Part shown: positions 28,373-38,954 of the stretch, in pieces
Position numbering within the stretch: position 1 is the first letter of the stretch
How the letters are laid out: each line of letters starts with the position of its first letter
From: Methylobacterium sp. J-077
GTDB lineage: Bacteria > Pseudomonadota > Alphaproteobacteria > Rhizobiales > Beijerinckiaceae
DNA length: 64,000 nt
Direction: 5' to 3'
NCBI RefSeq assembly: GCF_022829365.1
Contig: NZ_JAKSYJ010000142.1
Span: 62,001 to 126,000 of the forward strand
The notes under the pieces: model-generated
Databases searched by the model: none
What the model was told of the DNA's origin: nothing
Seen by the model: only the letters and a program-made list of their open reading frames with translations
Made by a program: the position numbers and the translations under genes

Positions 28373-29737
28373 TCAAGGCAGCGCCTGCACCAGTTCACGG
28401 AAACGGTCGCCGCGGATCTCGAAATTGCGGAACTGGTCGTAGGAGGCGCAGGCCGGCGAGAGCAGCACCACCGGCTCCGGTGCACCGGAGGCGGCGGCGT
28501 TCTCGGCGGCCTTGGGGACCGCGACCTCCAGGGTCTCGCAGCGGGTGTAGGGCACCACGCCTTCGAGCGTCGCCGCGAAGGCATCCGAGGCTGCGCCGAT
28601 CAGGTAGGCGTGGGCGACCCGCTGGAAATACGGCACCAGCGGGAAGATCCCGCCCTCCTTGGCTTTGCCGCCGAGGATCCAGTGGATGTCCCGGAAGGCC
28701 GTGAGCGCCTTCTCGGTGGAATCTGCGTTGGTCGCCTTGGAATCGTTGACGAACAGCACCGATCCGCGCCGCCCGACCTCCTCCATCCGGTGCGGCAGGC
28801 CCGGGAACGACGACAGCCCGGCCTGGATTTCTTCGCCGCTGAGGCCGAGGGCTCGGGCGACCGCCACCGCCACGGCGGCGTTCTGCCAGTTGTGGGCGCC
28901 GCGCAGCGAGCCGATGCCGTTGACGTCGGCGAGAGCCGTGCCGTCGGGATCGCGGACGAGGCCGTCGCGCACGGTCAGGGCGTCGGTGCTGAGCGCGTCG
29001 CCGCTGGGCACGTGGATCCGCACGAGGTCGCCCGTACGCCGCTCGGCGATGGCCCGGCTCGGGCCGTCGTCGATGCCGACCACCGCCAGACCGGCGCCAC
29101 TGATCAGGCGCTCCTTGATGGCGGCGTATTGCTCCATGGTGCCGTGGCGGTCGAGGTGGTCCGACGTGATGTTCATCAGCACGCCGACCATCGCATCGAG
29201 GCCCGGGGTCAGGTCGATCTGGAACGACGACATCTCGATCACGTGGATGCGGGCCGCGTCCGGCGGCTCCAGCGACAGGATCGCGGTGCCGATATTGCCG
29301 CCCATCTGCACGTCGCGCCCGGCTTGGGCGAGCACGTGGGCGATCAAAGCCGTGGTGGTCGACTTGCCGTTGGTGCCGGTGATCGCCACGAACGGCGCCC
29401 CGGGCGCCCGCGCCCGGCGCTCCCGGCAGAACAGCTCGATATCGCCGATGATCTCGGTGCCGGCCTCGCGGGCGAGCCGGACGGTCCAGTGCGGTTCCGG
29501 ATGAGTCAGGGGGACGCCGGGGCTGAGCACCAAGGCCGCGAAGCCGGGCCACGCGGCCTCGCGCAGGTCCTGGGTGCCGATCCCCGCCGCTTCGGCACGC
29601 GCGACGCTGTCGGCGTTGTCGTCCCAGGCGATCACCTCGGCACCGCCGGCCTTCAGCGCGTTGGCCGTGGCCAGCCCCGAGCCGCCGAGCCCGAACAGGG
29701 CGACCTTCTGGCCCGCGAAGACGGTGACGGGTGTCAT
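28373..29737 (-). CDS. murD: UDP-N-acetylmuramoylalanine--D-glutamate ligase MurD
   Basis: Cytosolic Mur ligase adding D-Glu. The start at ATG 29737 gives the Rossmann-like [20 protein letters not shown] binding is through [18 protein letters not shown]; the central domain has [21 protein letters not shown], and the C-terminal domain [16 protein letters not shown] and [11 protein letters not shown]. Length 454 is normal. It is preceded by a 206-base gap holding another palindromic repeat, which separates it from mraY. Confidence 0.95.
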   Translation of the reverse strand: MTPVTVFAGQKVALFGLGGSGLATANALKAGGAEVIAWDDNADSVARAEAAGIGTQDLREAAWPGFAALVLSPGVPLTHPEPHWTVRLAREAGTEIIGDIELFCRERRARAPGAPFVAITGTNGKSTTTALIAHVLAQAGRDVQMGGNIGTAILSLEPPDAARIHVIEMSSFQIDLTPGLDAMVGVLMNITSDHLDRHGTMEQYAAIKERLISGAGLAVVGIDDGPSRAIAERRTGDLVRIHVPSGDALSTDALTVRDGLVRDPDGTALADVNGIGSLRGAHNWQNAAVAVAVARALGLSGEEIQAGLSSFPGLPHRMEEVGRRGSVLFVNDSKATNADSTEKALTAFRDIHWILGGKAKEGGIFPLVPYFQRVAHAYLIGAASDAFAATLEGVVPYTRCETLEVAVPKAAENAAASGAPEPVVLLSPACASYDQFRNFEIRGDRFRELVQALP

Positions 29738-29782
29738 GCGAAACTCAATTCAACGTGGGAACATCGCCGATCCCACCCAACC

Positions 29783-29898
29783 CCCTCATCCCGAGGTGCC
29801 CGCGCCAGCGGGCTTTGACGGAGCCCTCCAGGGATCACGCGGCCGGCTGGGGGGCTCCTTCGAGGCGCCCGCTTCGCGGCCGCACCTCAGGATGAGGG
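29783..29898. repeat. Palindromic intergenic repeat between mraY and murD
   Basis: A 116-base element bounded by inverted 16-base ends (CCCTCATCCCGAGGTG on the left and its complement with one mismatch on the right), with an internal GCCCGC...GGGC type fold. It differs in sequence from the 24066/28239 family. From memory, CCTCATCC-GAGG palindromes are abundant in Rhizobiales genomes. No coding capacity. Confidence 0.7.
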
Positions 29899-29943
29899 CC
29901 CGTTTGGGATCGGCCATAGTGGAATACAGTCTAACACAGTTTC

Positions 29944-31029
29944 TCAGCGCAGCTTCAGGGTCGCGAGGCCCGCGAGCGCCAGGATCACCGCGATGATCCA
30001 GAATCGGATCACGACCTGCGGCTCCTTCCAGCCCTTCTGCTCGAAATGGTGGTGGATCGGCGCCATCCGGAAGACGCGCTTGCCGGTGAGCTTGAACGAC
30101 GCGACCTGGATGATCACCGACATCATCTCCAGCACGAACAGGCCGCCGACGATCGCCAGGACGATCTCGTGCTTGGTCGCCACCGCGATGGTGCCGAGCA
30201 GGCCACCCAGCGCCAGGGAGCCGGTATCGCCCATGAAGATCTGCGCCGGCGGCGCGTTGAACCACAGGAAGCCGAGGCCGGCCCCGATCACGGCGCCGCA
30301 GACCACGGCGAGCTCGCCGGTGTCACGGACGTAGTTCACTTGGAGGTAGCTCGCAGTGAACGAGTTGCCGACGAGATACGCGATGATCCCGAACGTGCCG
30401 CAGGCGATCATCACCGGCACGATGGCGAGCCCGTCGAGGCCGTCGGTCATGTTCACGGAATTACCGGCGCCGACGATCACGAAGGCCCCGAACAGGGCGT
30501 AGAACCAGCCGAGGTTCAGCAGCGCGTCCTTGAACACCGGGAAGGCGAGCTGGTTCTGCAGCGCCACCGGCGAGTAGATCGAGATGATCGTGCAGGCCGC
30601 GATGGCGATCAGCGCCTCCAGCGACAGCCGGAACTTGCCGGAAAAGCCCTTGTGCGACTGCTTCGTGACCTTGAGGTAGTCGTCGTAGAAGCCGATCGCC
30701 CCGAAGCCGAGGGTGACGGTCAGGGTCACCCAGACGTAGTGGTTGCGGGGGTTGGCCCAGAGCAGGATCGCCACCACGGCGCCCGCCAGGATCATCAGCC
30801 CGCCCATGGTTGGCGTGCCGCGCTTGGTCAGCAGGTGGGTCTGCGGCCCGTCCTCGCGGATCGGCTGGCCCTTGCCCTGGCGCAGGCGCAGCAGGGAGAT
30901 GATCCACGGCCCGAACCAGAACACGAACAGGCCCGCCGTGAACAGCGCGCCGCCGGTGCGGAAGGTGATGTAGCGGAAGACGTTGAACGGCGAGAACGTG
31001 CCGCTCAGTTCCGAGAGAAGGTACAGCAT
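29944..31029 (-). CDS. mraY: Phospho-N-acetylmuramoyl-pentapeptide transferase MraY
   Basis: Integral membrane enzyme that transfers phospho-MurNAc-pentapeptide to undecaprenyl phosphate, forming lipid I. The 361 residues hold about ten helices. Conserved features are the start region [13 protein letters not shown], the aspartates in GFYDDYLKV, the [10 protein letters not shown] loop and the cytoplasmic [12 protein letters not shown] and [14 protein letters not shown] segments. It lies after murF with a 90-base gap. Confidence 0.96.
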   Translation of the reverse strand: MLYLLSELSGTFSPFNVFRYITFRTGGALFTAGLFVFWFGPWIISLLRLRQGKGQPIREDGPQTHLLTKRGTPTMGGLMILAGAVVAILLWANPRNHYVWVTLTVTLGFGAIGFYDDYLKVTKQSHKGFSGKFRLSLEALIAIAACTIISIYSPVALQNQLAFPVFKDALLNLGWFYALFGAFVIVGAGNSVNMTDGLDGLAIVPVMIACGTFGIIAYLVGNSFTASYLQVNYVRDTGELAVVCGAVIGAGLGFLWFNAPPAQIFMGDTGSLALGGLLGTIAVATKHEIVLAIVGGLFVLEMMSVIIQVASFKLTGKRVFRMAPIHHHFEQKGWKEPQVVIRFWIIAVILALAGLATLKLR

Positions 31030-31119
31030 CCGGGCGCTCGGCCCCTTTTGTTCAGGCGCGGGTTTCGGGGGGCGGCACCGATCGTCGCGAACGCTCGGGC
31101 GTACCGATCATGAGGCGGA

Positions 31120-32604
31120 TCACGGGGCGGCGGCCAGTCCGCGCCGCGCCGGGTCGACCGCGTAGCGGGCTTTCAGGACCTCGACAATCCGCCCCATGCG
31201 GCTGCCGTTCGATCCCTTGACCATCACGGCGTCGCCGGACCGGAGGTTGCGGGTCAGCGGCTCGATCAGGTCGGCGGCGGTGTCGGCGACGCCGCCGCGG
31301 CGGCTCACCGGCAGCGCCTCGAACAGGTTGCGCATCAGCGGACCGGAGGCGAAGACGAGGTCGATCCGGGCGGCCTCGATCGCCTCGGCGAGGCCGCGAT
31401 GCAGGTCGGCGGCGGCACCGCCGAGTTCCAGCATGTCGCCTAGCACCGCGATGCGGCGGCCACGCGGGCCGGTCTCGATGCCGGCGAGCGTCGCGATCGC
31501 GGCCCGGACCGAGGCCGGGTTGGCGTTGTAGCTCTCGTCGACCAGGTAGGCGGTGCCGCCTTCGATCTCCAGGGCGGTGCGCTCGCCGCGACCGACCGGC
31601 GGGCTCAACCCGGCCAGCGACAGGGCCGCCTCGGCGAGATCGGCGCCGAGCGCATGGATCACCGCCATCACGCCGAGGGAGTTCAAGGCCGCGTGCCGCC
31701 CCGCGGTACCGAGCTTGTAGGTGACGGGCTGGCCCATCACCACGGCGTCGACCACCGACAGGTCGGGGCGCAGCACGATTTTTTGCGCGCGCACATCGGC
31801 CTCCGGGTGCTCGCCGAAGCTGATCACCCGGCCGGCGCGGGAGGCGTGCGCATGGGCAAGCAGGCGCTCGAAATGCGCGCCGTCGCGGTTGATGATCGCG
31901 ACGCCACCGGGCTCGAGGCCGGAAAAGATTTCGCCCTTGGCGTCGGCAATCGCCGAAACCGAGGCGAAATGCTCGATATGCACCGGCTCGACCGTGGTGA
32001 TCAGCGCGATATCGGGGCGGACCTGGGCGGTCAGCGGCACGATCTCGGCCGGGTGGTTCATGCCGATCTCGAACACGCCGTAGTGGGTGGCTTGCGGCAT
32101 CCGGGCGAGCGTCAGGGGCACGCCCCAGTGGTTGTTGTAGGAGGCCGCGGAGGCGTGGGTCTCGCCTTGCTGGCTCAGCACGTGCCGCAGGGCCTCCTTG
32201 GTCCCGGTCTTGCCGACCGAGCCGGTCACCGCCACGATCTGGGCGTCCGTGCGCGCCCTTGCGGCTTTCCCTAGGCGGGTCATCGCGGTCAGGACCGGAT
32301 CGGCGCCCAGCTCCGGAACCGCCAGCACCGGGCCGAACGCCGCGAGGTCCGCCGCCCGGGCCTCGCTCACCACGGCGGCGCCGGCGCCGCGCCCGAGCGC
32401 GACGGCGACGAAGTCGTGGCCGTCGCGGGCCTCGCCCTTGATGGCGAAGAACAGGTCGCCCGGCTGGAGCGTGCGGGTGTCGATCGAGGCGCCGCCGATC
32501 GGGCGGCCCTCGCCGATCAGGCGCCCGCCGGTGGCGGCCTCCAAGTCGTCTCGGGTCCAGAGTGCGGTCACGGTCAGCCCCCGGTCACCATCCGGCCGCG
32601 CCAT
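31120..32604 (-). CDS. murF: UDP-MurNAc-tripeptide--D-Ala-D-Ala ligase MurF
   Basis: Mur ligase that attaches the D-Ala-D-Ala made by DdlB. ATP binding is through VAVTGSVGKTGTKEALRHVL; further motifs are NNHWGVPLTLARMP, FEIGMNHPAEI and YLVDESYNANPASVRAAI. Length 494 is a little long for the family. The ATG at 32604 overlaps the murE stop as ATGA, so the two ligases are translationally coupled. Confidence 0.95.
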   Translation of the reverse strand: MARPDGDRGLTVTALWTRDDLEAATGGRLIGEGRPIGGASIDTRTLQPGDLFFAIKGEARDGHDFVAVALGRGAGAAVVSEARAADLAAFGPVLAVPELGADPVLTAMTRLGKAARARTDAQIVAVTGSVGKTGTKEALRHVLSQQGETHASAASYNNHWGVPLTLARMPQATHYGVFEIGMNHPAEIVPLTAQVRPDIALITTVEPVHIEHFASVSAIADAKGEIFSGLEPGGVAIINRDGAHFERLLAHAHASRAGRVISFGEHPEADVRAQKIVLRPDLSVVDAVVMGQPVTYKLGTAGRHAALNSLGVMAVIHALGADLAEAALSLAGLSPPVGRGERTALEIEGGTAYLVDESYNANPASVRAAIATLAGIETGPRGRRIAVLGDMLELGGAAADLHRGLAEAIEAARIDLVFASGPLMRNLFEALPVSRRGGVADTAADLIEPLTRNLRSGDAVMVKGSNGSRMGRIVEVLKARYAVDPARRGLAAAP

Positions 32605-34064
32605 CAGCGCACCGCCTCGGCGATGGCGGCGCGCAGGACCTCGTGGTCCGAGAACGGCAGGGTGCGATCTCCCACGATCTGGCCGGTTTCATGGCCTTTG
32701 CCGGCCACGACCAGCACGTCGCCCGGTCCGAGGCGCCGCACCGCTTCGCGGATCGCCGCGGCGCGGTCACCGATTTCCTCAGCCTTCGCAGCGGCTTCGA
32801 GGATCGCCCGGCGGATCGCCGCAGGCTCCTCGGTGCGCGGATTGTCGTCGGTGACGATGACGCCATCGGCCAGGCGCGCGGCGATGGCACCCATGAGCGG
32901 GCGCTTGCCCCGGTCGCGGTCGCCGCCGCAGCCGAACACCACCACGAGGCGTCCGGACGCGAATGGCCGCAGGGTGGTCAGCACGCTCTCCAGCGCCTCG
33001 GGCTTGTGGGCGTAATCCACGAGGCACAGGCCCCCCCGCGCCTCGCCGACCCGCTCCATGCGGCCCGGCACGCCGGTGAGATCGTCGAGGGCCGCGAACA
33101 CACCCGCCGGATCGGCGGCACCGGCCGGTGTCGCGAGCGCCAGGCCGGCCGCCACCAGGGCGTTCGCGACCTGGAAATCGCCGACCAGGGGAAGACGCAC
33201 CGTCCGGGTCACGCCGTCATGCTGCAGCGTCACGGCTTGCGCGAAGCCCTCGGTCTTTGCCGAGACGAGACGGATCTCCGATCCCGCGCGCCCGACCGTG
33301 CGAACCGGCCGCCCGGCGCCTTCGGCTGCCGCGATCACCCGATCGGCATAGGCGCCATCGGCGTTGACGATCGCCGGGCAGCTTTCCGGCAGGAGGTCGG
33401 TGAACAGGCGCAGCTTGGCCGCGAGGTATTCCTCGATGCTCGCGTGGTAATCGAGATGGTCGCGGCCGAGATTGGTGAAGCCTGCCGCGGTGAGCCGCAC
33501 ACCGTCGAGGCGGCGCTGCTCGATCCCATGAGAAGACGCCTCCATGGCAAGCTCGGTGACGCCGTCGCGGGCGAGCCGGGCCAGGGTCTGGTGCAGCGTC
33601 ACCGGGTCGGGGGTGGTGAGCGAGCCGTATTCCGCGCCGCGATTGGTGACGATCCCGACGGTGCCGAGGCTCGCGGCGTCGCGGCCAAGCCGGGCCAGGA
33701 TCTGGCGCACGAAATCGGCGACCGAGCTTTTCCCGGCCGTGCCGGTGACCGCGACCACGGCCCCGGGCTGCGCACCGGCCAGCCGCGCGGCGGCGAGCGC
33801 CAGAGCCCGGCGGGCATCCGGTACGGCGATCCAGGCGACCGCCTCGGGCAGGTCGGCGGGGCGCTCGCCCTCCCCGGCCACCGCGATGGCACCGCGTCCG
33901 GCGGCCTGCGCGGCAAACCGGCGGCCATCGGCCTGGGTGCCCGGCACGGCGACGAACACGCCGCCCGGGACGACCTTCCGGCTGTCGGCGGTCACCGTCG
34001 AGACCATGAGGTCGGCGGCCGGGCCGGCGGCCTCCGGGAAGAGCTCGGCGAGGCGGCTGCTCAC
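32604..34064 (-). CDS. murE: UDP-MurNAc-dipeptide--meso-diaminopimelate ligase MurE
   Basis: Mur ligase adding the third stem residue. I start it at GTG 34064, which overlaps the ftsI stop as GTGA, giving MSSRLAELFPEAAG. ATP binding is through VTGTAGKSSVADFVRQIL. The C-terminal TDDNPRTEEP contains the DNPR motif associated with meso-diaminopimelate specificity, so the peptidoglycan should be DAP-type. The nucleotide loop reads GTAGKSS where many homologues have GTNGKT. Length 486 is normal. Coupled on both sides, to ftsI and murF. Confidence 0.95.
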   Translation of the reverse strand: MSSRLAELFPEAAGPAADLMVSTVTADSRKVVPGGVFVAVPGTQADGRRFAAQAAGRGAIAVAGEGERPADLPEAVAWIAVPDARRALALAAARLAGAQPGAVVAVTGTAGKSSVADFVRQILARLGRDAASLGTVGIVTNRGAEYGSLTTPDPVTLHQTLARLARDGVTELAMEASSHGIEQRRLDGVRLTAAGFTNLGRDHLDYHASIEEYLAAKLRLFTDLLPESCPAIVNADGAYADRVIAAAEGAGRPVRTVGRAGSEIRLVSAKTEGFAQAVTLQHDGVTRTVRLPLVGDFQVANALVAAGLALATPAGAADPAGVFAALDDLTGVPGRMERVGEARGGLCLVDYAHKPEALESVLTTLRPFASGRLVVVFGCGGDRDRGKRPLMGAIAARLADGVIVTDDNPRTEEPAAIRRAILEAAAKAEEIGDRAAAIREAVRRLGPGDVLVVAGKGHETGQIVGDRTLPFSDHEVLRAAIAEAVR

Positions 34065-35986
34065 GGGCCGCCCAGCTGATTGATGTGGTAGGCGTTGAGC
34101 TTGACCATCTGGGGGAATGGCCGCACCGGCGGCTCGAATTGCGGTGGCAGGCCGAGGATCGGGGCGACCCGCTCGATCACCTTGCCGGTGACGACGCCGG
34201 AGTTCCACGCCGCGGTGGCATAGCCGCCCGATTCCGGCAGCCCCTGCGGCTCGTCCATGATCGTCACGAACAGGTACTTGGGATCGTTCATCGGCGCTGC
34301 CGCCATGAAGGTGGTGAACAGGCGGTTGTGGATGTAGCGCCCGCCGATCACCTTCTCGGCCGTGCCGGTCTTGCCGCCGACGAAGTAGTACGGGATCGCC
34401 GCCTTCTTGGCCGAGCCCTCGGCGGCGTTCAGGCGCATGATGTAGCGCATCGCCTCGGAGGTCTGGCCGGACAGGACGTGCGTGGACCGCGCCTTGTCGT
34501 CGGGGTTCGCCTTGAGGAACGTCGGGGTGATCAGGTCGCCGCCGTTGGCGATCGCCGCCACGGCGGCCGCGGCCTGGATCGGCGCCACCGCGATGCCGTG
34601 GCCGAACGCGATGGTGATGGTGTTGATCTCGCTCCAGCGGGACGGGACGATCGGGGCCGCGCTCTCCGGCAGCTCGGTGCGCAGCCGGTCGAGCAGGCCC
34701 ATCTTCTTCAGGAACGCCTTGTGGCCGGGCACGCCCACGCCCAGAGCCATCTTGGCCGAGCCGATGTTGGACGAGTGGGTGAACACCTCCGGCATCGTGA
34801 TGAGCCGGTTGGTGCCGTGATACTCGTGGATCTTCTGGCGGCCCCAGTTCAGCACGCCACCGCGGGTGTCGAAGGTCGAGTTGACGTTGTACTTGCCGGA
34901 ATCGAGGGCCATGGCCAGCGTCATCGCCTTGAAGGTCGAGCCCATCTCGTAGACGCCGACATTCATCCGGTTGATGCGGTCGGGCGAGAGCGCGTCCTTC
35001 GGGTCGTTCGGGTCGAAATCCGGCATCGAGACCAGGGCGATGACCTCGCCGGTCTTGACGTCGAGGATCATCGAGGCGCCGGCCTTGGCCTTGAAGTGGT
35101 CGATGCCCCAGGCCAGCTCGTCGCGCACGGCGAACTGGGCGCGCAGGTCGATGGAGAGCTGCACCGGCTTGAGGTCGGCCTGCTTGTTGACCAGCCCGAA
35201 GCTGTTCAGCGCCTGCAGGCCGGTGGAATCGATGTACTTCTCCATGCCGGCGATGCCGACGCCGTCGAGGTTGGTCGCGCCCAGGATGTGGGCGGCGGCG
35301 GTGCCGTTCGGGTAGACCCGCTTGTGGTCGGGCAGGAAGCCGATGCCCGGGATGCCGAGCCGGTGGACCTCGGCCTGCTGCTTCGGCGTCAGCTCGCGCT
35401 TCACCCAGACGAAGCCCGCGCCCTTCTTGTCCTTGCGCGAGGACAGCTTGGCGCGCAGCTCCGAGGCGTTGAGTTCCGGCAGGACCGCGGTGAGCAGCTC
35501 CACCGCCTCGTCCTTGTCGTAGATGTTGCCGGGCTCGGCGAAGACCGAGACGGTGCGGATGTCGGTGGCCAGGATCTCGCCGTTGCGGTCGACGATGTCG
35601 GGCCGGAACGCGGTCGAGGACGCGGCCGCGACCCGGTGCTCCTGGCTGGGCGGATCGCCGAACACGGCCATCATCAGGAGCTTGGCCGAGATCGTCCCGA
35701 ATACCCCGACGAAGACCAGCCCGACCAGGGCGACGCGCATGTGCGAGCGCTCGATGGCGAGCCGGAACATGCTGCGCACGAACGCCTTGGCGCGGGCGGC
35801 GCGCCGGTCCGGGTTCAGCGCCCGGGCGGCGGCTTCGAGCGCGGCCGCATCGTGCTCGGACACGGCGTAGTGCGCCGCGTCGTGCTCCGGTGCGTTGGGC
35901 TCCGAGACTTGGTGTTCCGAGACTTGGTGCTCCGAGATTCGCACCTCGGCTGCCGCGTCTTGGGTGTGGTCGGCGTCTTCGGACAC
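34061..35986 (-). CDS. ftsI: Septal peptidoglycan transpeptidase FtsI (PBP3)
   Basis: Class B penicillin-binding protein that cross-links septal peptidoglycan, partner of FtsW. Residues 1-75 are a long cytoplasmic tail with repeated SEH units (ISEHQVSEHQVSEPNAPEHD, then VSEHDAA). A single membrane helix follows (MRVALVGLVFVGVFGTISAK). The pedestal domain comes next, and the transpeptidase domain has GSTFK with catalytic S350, the SSN triad in THSSNIGSAK and KTG in VGGKTGTAEK. Length 641 exceeds typical 560-600 because of the tail. It overlaps murE and follows ftsL by six bases. Confidence 0.95.
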   Translation of the reverse strand: MSEDADHTQDAAAEVRISEHQVSEHQVSEPNAPEHDAAHYAVSEHDAAALEAAARALNPDRRAARAKAFVRSMFRLAIERSHMRVALVGLVFVGVFGTISAKLLMMAVFGDPPSQEHRVAAASSTAFRPDIVDRNGEILATDIRTVSVFAEPGNIYDKDEAVELLTAVLPELNASELRAKLSSRKDKKGAGFVWVKRELTPKQQAEVHRLGIPGIGFLPDHKRVYPNGTAAAHILGATNLDGVGIAGMEKYIDSTGLQALNSFGLVNKQADLKPVQLSIDLRAQFAVRDELAWGIDHFKAKAGASMILDVKTGEVIALVSMPDFDPNDPKDALSPDRINRMNVGVYEMGSTFKAMTLAMALDSGKYNVNSTFDTRGGVLNWGRQKIHEYHGTNRLITMPEVFTHSSNIGSAKMALGVGVPGHKAFLKKMGLLDRLRTELPESAAPIVPSRWSEINTITIAFGHGIAVAPIQAAAAVAAIANGGDLITPTFLKANPDDKARSTHVLSGQTSEAMRYIMRLNAAEGSAKKAAIPYYFVGGKTGTAEKVIGGRYIHNRLFTTFMAAAPMNDPKYLFVTIMDEPQGLPESGGYATAAWNSGVVTGKVIERVAPILGLPPQFEPPVRPFPQMVKLNAYHINQLGGP

Positions 35987-35992
35987 GGGTGA

Positions 35993-36406
35993 TTACCTCG
36001 AAGCGGTATTCGGGGTGCGGGTCGTGGTGACGGTGCGAGTGATCGCGCCGGTTGTGCGCGGCTCGGCCGTGCCCTTGTCCTTGGGCGTCGCCGTCGCGGC
36101 CAGCAGCCGGCCGATCTCGTCGCCGCGCTCGGGGCGGGCCGGCAGGTCCGACAGGCGGGCCAGATGACTGGTCCCGATCGGCTCCAGGGCGAGGTGCTTG
36201 TCCACCGCCGCCTGCAGCCGGTCCGGCCGGGTCAGGAGCTGCCACTCGGCGCGCAGCACTGCGATCGCCTGCCGCTCCTTGTGCAGCGCGGTCTGCAGCT
36301 TGGAGACCTGCCCGCCCTGGTAGAGCGTGTCGTACTTGATCGAGTAGGCGTAGATCGCCGAGGCCACGAGGCCGGCGACCGCCAGGAGGTTCAGCAGGCG
36401 GATCAT
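35993..36406 (-). CDS. ftsL: Cell division protein FtsL
   Basis: Small bitopic divisome protein. A membrane helix at residues 4-22 ([19 protein letters not shown]) is followed by a periplasmic coiled coil ([20 protein letters not shown]) and the motif [15 protein letters not shown] seen in alphaproteobacterial FtsL. The C-terminal 35 residues are Thr/Pro-rich and probably unstructured. The ATG at 36406 overlaps the rsmH stop as ATGA. Identification rests on position, topology and this motif, since the family is poorly conserved. Confidence 0.88.
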   Translation of the reverse strand: MIRLLNLLAVAGLVASAIYAYSIKYDTLYQGGQVSKLQTALHKERQAIAVLRAEWQLLTRPDRLQAAVDKHLALEPIGTSHLARLSDLPARPERGDEIGRLLAATATPKDKGTAEPRTTGAITRTVTTTRTPNTASR

Positions 36407-37470
36407 CGGCGATGGCCCCCGCGGGCGGCGTCTGGCAGGCTCGCCAGCGCGTGGAGCGCGGCGAGCGGTTCGGGCGTCTCGGATTCGGTGCGCTCGGCGG
36501 CCCGGAGCTTGGCCGAGCGGGCGCGCGGATTGCGCGCAATCTCGGCCTCGCCCGGCAGGACCGGACCCTTAGTGACCAGGCGGAAGCTGCGGATCGTCTC
36601 GGCCGGGCCGCCCGGGAGATGACGCGAGCCCTGGGCGGAGCGGCCGCTGCGGGCCGCGAAGAACTGCTTGACGATCCGGTCTTCCAAGGAATGGAACGTC
36701 ACCACGGCGAGCCGCCCGCCCGGGGCCAGGACCCGCTCGGCGGCGTGGAGCGCGCGGACCAATTCGCCGAGCTCGTCGTTCACGGCGATCCGCAGGCCCT
36801 GGAAGGTCCGGGTCGCCGGGTGGATGTGGCTGCCGGGCTCGGCCCAGACGACGCTGGCGACCAGCTCGGCGAGCTGAGCCGTGGTCTCGATCCGGCCGCG
36901 GCGGCGGGCCTCGTGGATGGTCCGGGCCACGGCCCGCGAGCGCCGCTCCTCGCCGTAATGATAGATGATGTCGGCGAGCGCGGTCTCGTCGGCCTCGTTG
37001 ACGAGGTCGGCGGCGCTCGGGCCGTCATTGCCCATGCGCATGTCGAGGGGGCCGTCGTTGCGGAACGAGAAACCCCGCTCCGGCGCATCGAGCTGCATCG
37101 ACGAGACGCCGATATCGAGGACGATCCGGTCGGCCTTGGCCTCGCCGGCCTCGCCGAGCAACGCGTCGAGATCGCCGAACCGGCCGGGCACGAGGCGCAG
37201 GCGTCCGCCGGCCTCGGCGACCAGCGTCTGGCCGTTGGCGATCGCTTCCGGATCGCGGTCGATGGCGATCATCCGCAGGGCCGGATCGGCCGCCAGCAGC
37301 GCGCGGGTGTAGCCGCCGGCCCCGAAGGTGCCGTCGACGGCCAGGCCGCCGTCGAGCTTGAGCGACGCGACGACCTCGTCGAGGAGCACCGGCACGTGGG
37401 GCTGCGCGGAGCCGGGGCCATCGCAGCGCGCGGCGGCCGCGACCTCGGCCGGGGGGCGGCGCCGAATCAT
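36403..37470 (-). CDS. rsmH: 16S rRNA m4C1402 methyltransferase RsmH
   Basis: SAM-dependent methyltransferase acting on N4 of C1402 in 16S rRNA; first gene of this dcw cluster. I start it at ATG 37470 ([13 protein letters not shown]) with GAGG six bases upstream; the open frame extends 81 codons further but reads as Arg/Pro-rich noncoding sequence. Motifs are [41 protein letters not shown], and [14 protein letters not shown]. Length 355 is slightly long, with a C-terminal basic tail. It overlaps ftsL. Confidence 0.95.
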   Translation of the reverse strand: MIRRRPPAEVAAAARCDGPGSAQPHVPVLLDEVVASLKLDGGLAVDGTFGAGGYTRALLAADPALRMIAIDRDPEAIANGQTLVAEAGGRLRLVPGRFGDLDALLGEAGEAKADRIVLDIGVSSMQLDAPERGFSFRNDGPLDMRMGNDGPSAADLVNEADETALADIIYHYGEERRSRAVARTIHEARRRGRIETTAQLAELVASVVWAEPGSHIHPATRTFQGLRIAVNDELGELVRALHAAERVLAPGGRLAVVTFHSLEDRIVKQFFAARSGRSAQGSRHLPGGPAETIRSFRLVTKGPVLPGEAEIARNPRARSAKLRAAERTESETPEPLAALHALASLPDAARGGHRR

Positions 37471-37875
37471 GCGCGCCTCGCCGGGCCGGTGCAGGGACAG
37501 TCGGGGTTTCTGCGCGATCCGGGAAGTCCGGCGCGGGTGCGGCTCGTGCGTCTCATGGTGCCCTGTGCCGGGCCGCGCGAGCGCGGCGCGCGTGACGGGA
37601 ACGGCACCGGATGCAGAGCGCGCGAAACGCCGCGCACGGACGGGACCTGCACCTGTGCAGGTGACGCCCGGCGATCCGATACACGCCGTTGACGGGAGGA
37701 TGCCGGGTATCATGGGCCTCGGAGGATCGTCAACGCGCGAGCCTGGCGCTGGCGAGCCGACGGATCTGACCCCGGCACGGTTAACCGAAGGTTTTTGCCC
37801 GGCGCGAATTTTTGGCCCTGGCCGGAGCGGGTCGAGGCTCGGGCGCGCCCCACGGCGGCGCGGGTTCAGGGGGTT
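37471..37875. other. Noncoding gap between rnpB and rsmH
   Basis: This 405-base stretch should hold the main leftward promoter and leader of the dcw cluster. I find no mraZ gene, which often precedes rsmH. Visible features are an 8-bp inverted repeat with a 2-base centre (ACCTGCAC-CT-GTGCAGGT, 37645-37662), a possible promoter (37705-37733) and the AT-containing patch around 37780-37820. No gene is supported on either strand. Confidence 0.5.
37705..37733 (-). promoter_or_regulatory. Possible dcw-cluster promoter
   Basis: On the minus strand TTGACG (37728-37733) and ATACCC (37705-37710) are separated by 17 bases. The -35 is good and the -10 weak. It would start transcription about 230 bases before rsmH. 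Prediction by eye. Confidence 0.3.
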
Positions 37876-38276
<401 letters not shown>

Positions 38277-38282
38277 GCGGGC

Positions 38283-38311
38283 AGATGCGCCCGCGCCGCC
38301 GTCCGGGTCAA
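38283..38311 (-). promoter_or_regulatory. Probable rnpB promoter
   Basis: On the minus strand TTGACC (38306-38311) and GCATCT (38283-38288) have a 17-base spacer and end six bases before the P1 helix of the RNase P RNA. The position fits a transcription start at or near 38276. The -10 is weak but usual for GC-rich genomes. Confidence 0.45.
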
Positions 38312-38384
38312 GGGCGCCGAAGCGCCCGCAGCCGACGTGGAAGCCGGTTCGGCGTCAGCGAGCGCGTCGCGTCGAGCTTTTCGA

Positions 38385-38825
38385 TTACCAGCTGCCGGTG
38401 TTCTCCATGGAGACCCACGGCTCCTGCGGCTCCTTGGCGCCGCCCTTCTGCAGGATCTCGATGGAGATCCCGTCCGGCGACTTCACGAAGGCCATGTAGC
38501 CGTCGCGGGGCGGACGGTTGATGGTCACGCCCCTGTCCTTGAGCCGGGCGCAGAAGGCGTAGATGTCGTCGACTTGGTAGGCGAGGTGCCCGAAATTGCG
38601 CCCGCCCGAATAGGTCTCCGGGTCCCAGTTGTAGGTCAGCTCGACCAGCGGCGACTTGCTCGCCTGCGCCCGCTCGACATCCCCGGGAGCGGCCAGGAAG
38701 ACCAGGGTGAAGCGGCCCTTCTCGTTCTCGACGCGGCGGACCTCCTTCAAACCGAAGGTGTCGACGTAGAAGGCGAGCGCCCGGTCGAGATCGGCCACTC
38801 GGACCATGGTGTGCAAGTATTCCAT
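38385..38825 (-). CDS. gloA: Lactoylglutathione lyase (glyoxalase I)
   Basis: Metalloenzyme converting the methylglyoxal-glutathione adduct to S-lactoylglutathione. The 146 residues show the tandem beta-alpha-beta fold with the four expected metal ligands: His in YLHTMVRV (H5), Glu in PLVELTYNW, His in NFGHLAYQV and Glu in GISIEILQKG. The start MEYLHTMVRVADLDRAL is typical. Stands alone between rnpB and arsH. Confidence 0.92.
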   Translation of the reverse strand: MEYLHTMVRVADLDRALAFYVDTFGLKEVRRVENEKGRFTLVFLAAPGDVERAQASKSPLVELTYNWDPETYSGGRNFGHLAYQVDDIYAFCARLKDRGVTINRPPRDGYMAFVKSPDGISIEILQKGGAKEPQEPWVSMENTGSW

Positions 38826-38954
38826 CGGGCGGCTATCCCTCTGTCGGAGCGAGGGCCGATGCGACGCCCTCTGCGGAATCGGTTTTGGCCGGCAGAGCCG
38901 GTCGCTGTCCTAGCTAGAGCGCGCCTCCCCGGCCGAGTAGGCCGCCCGAGCCGG

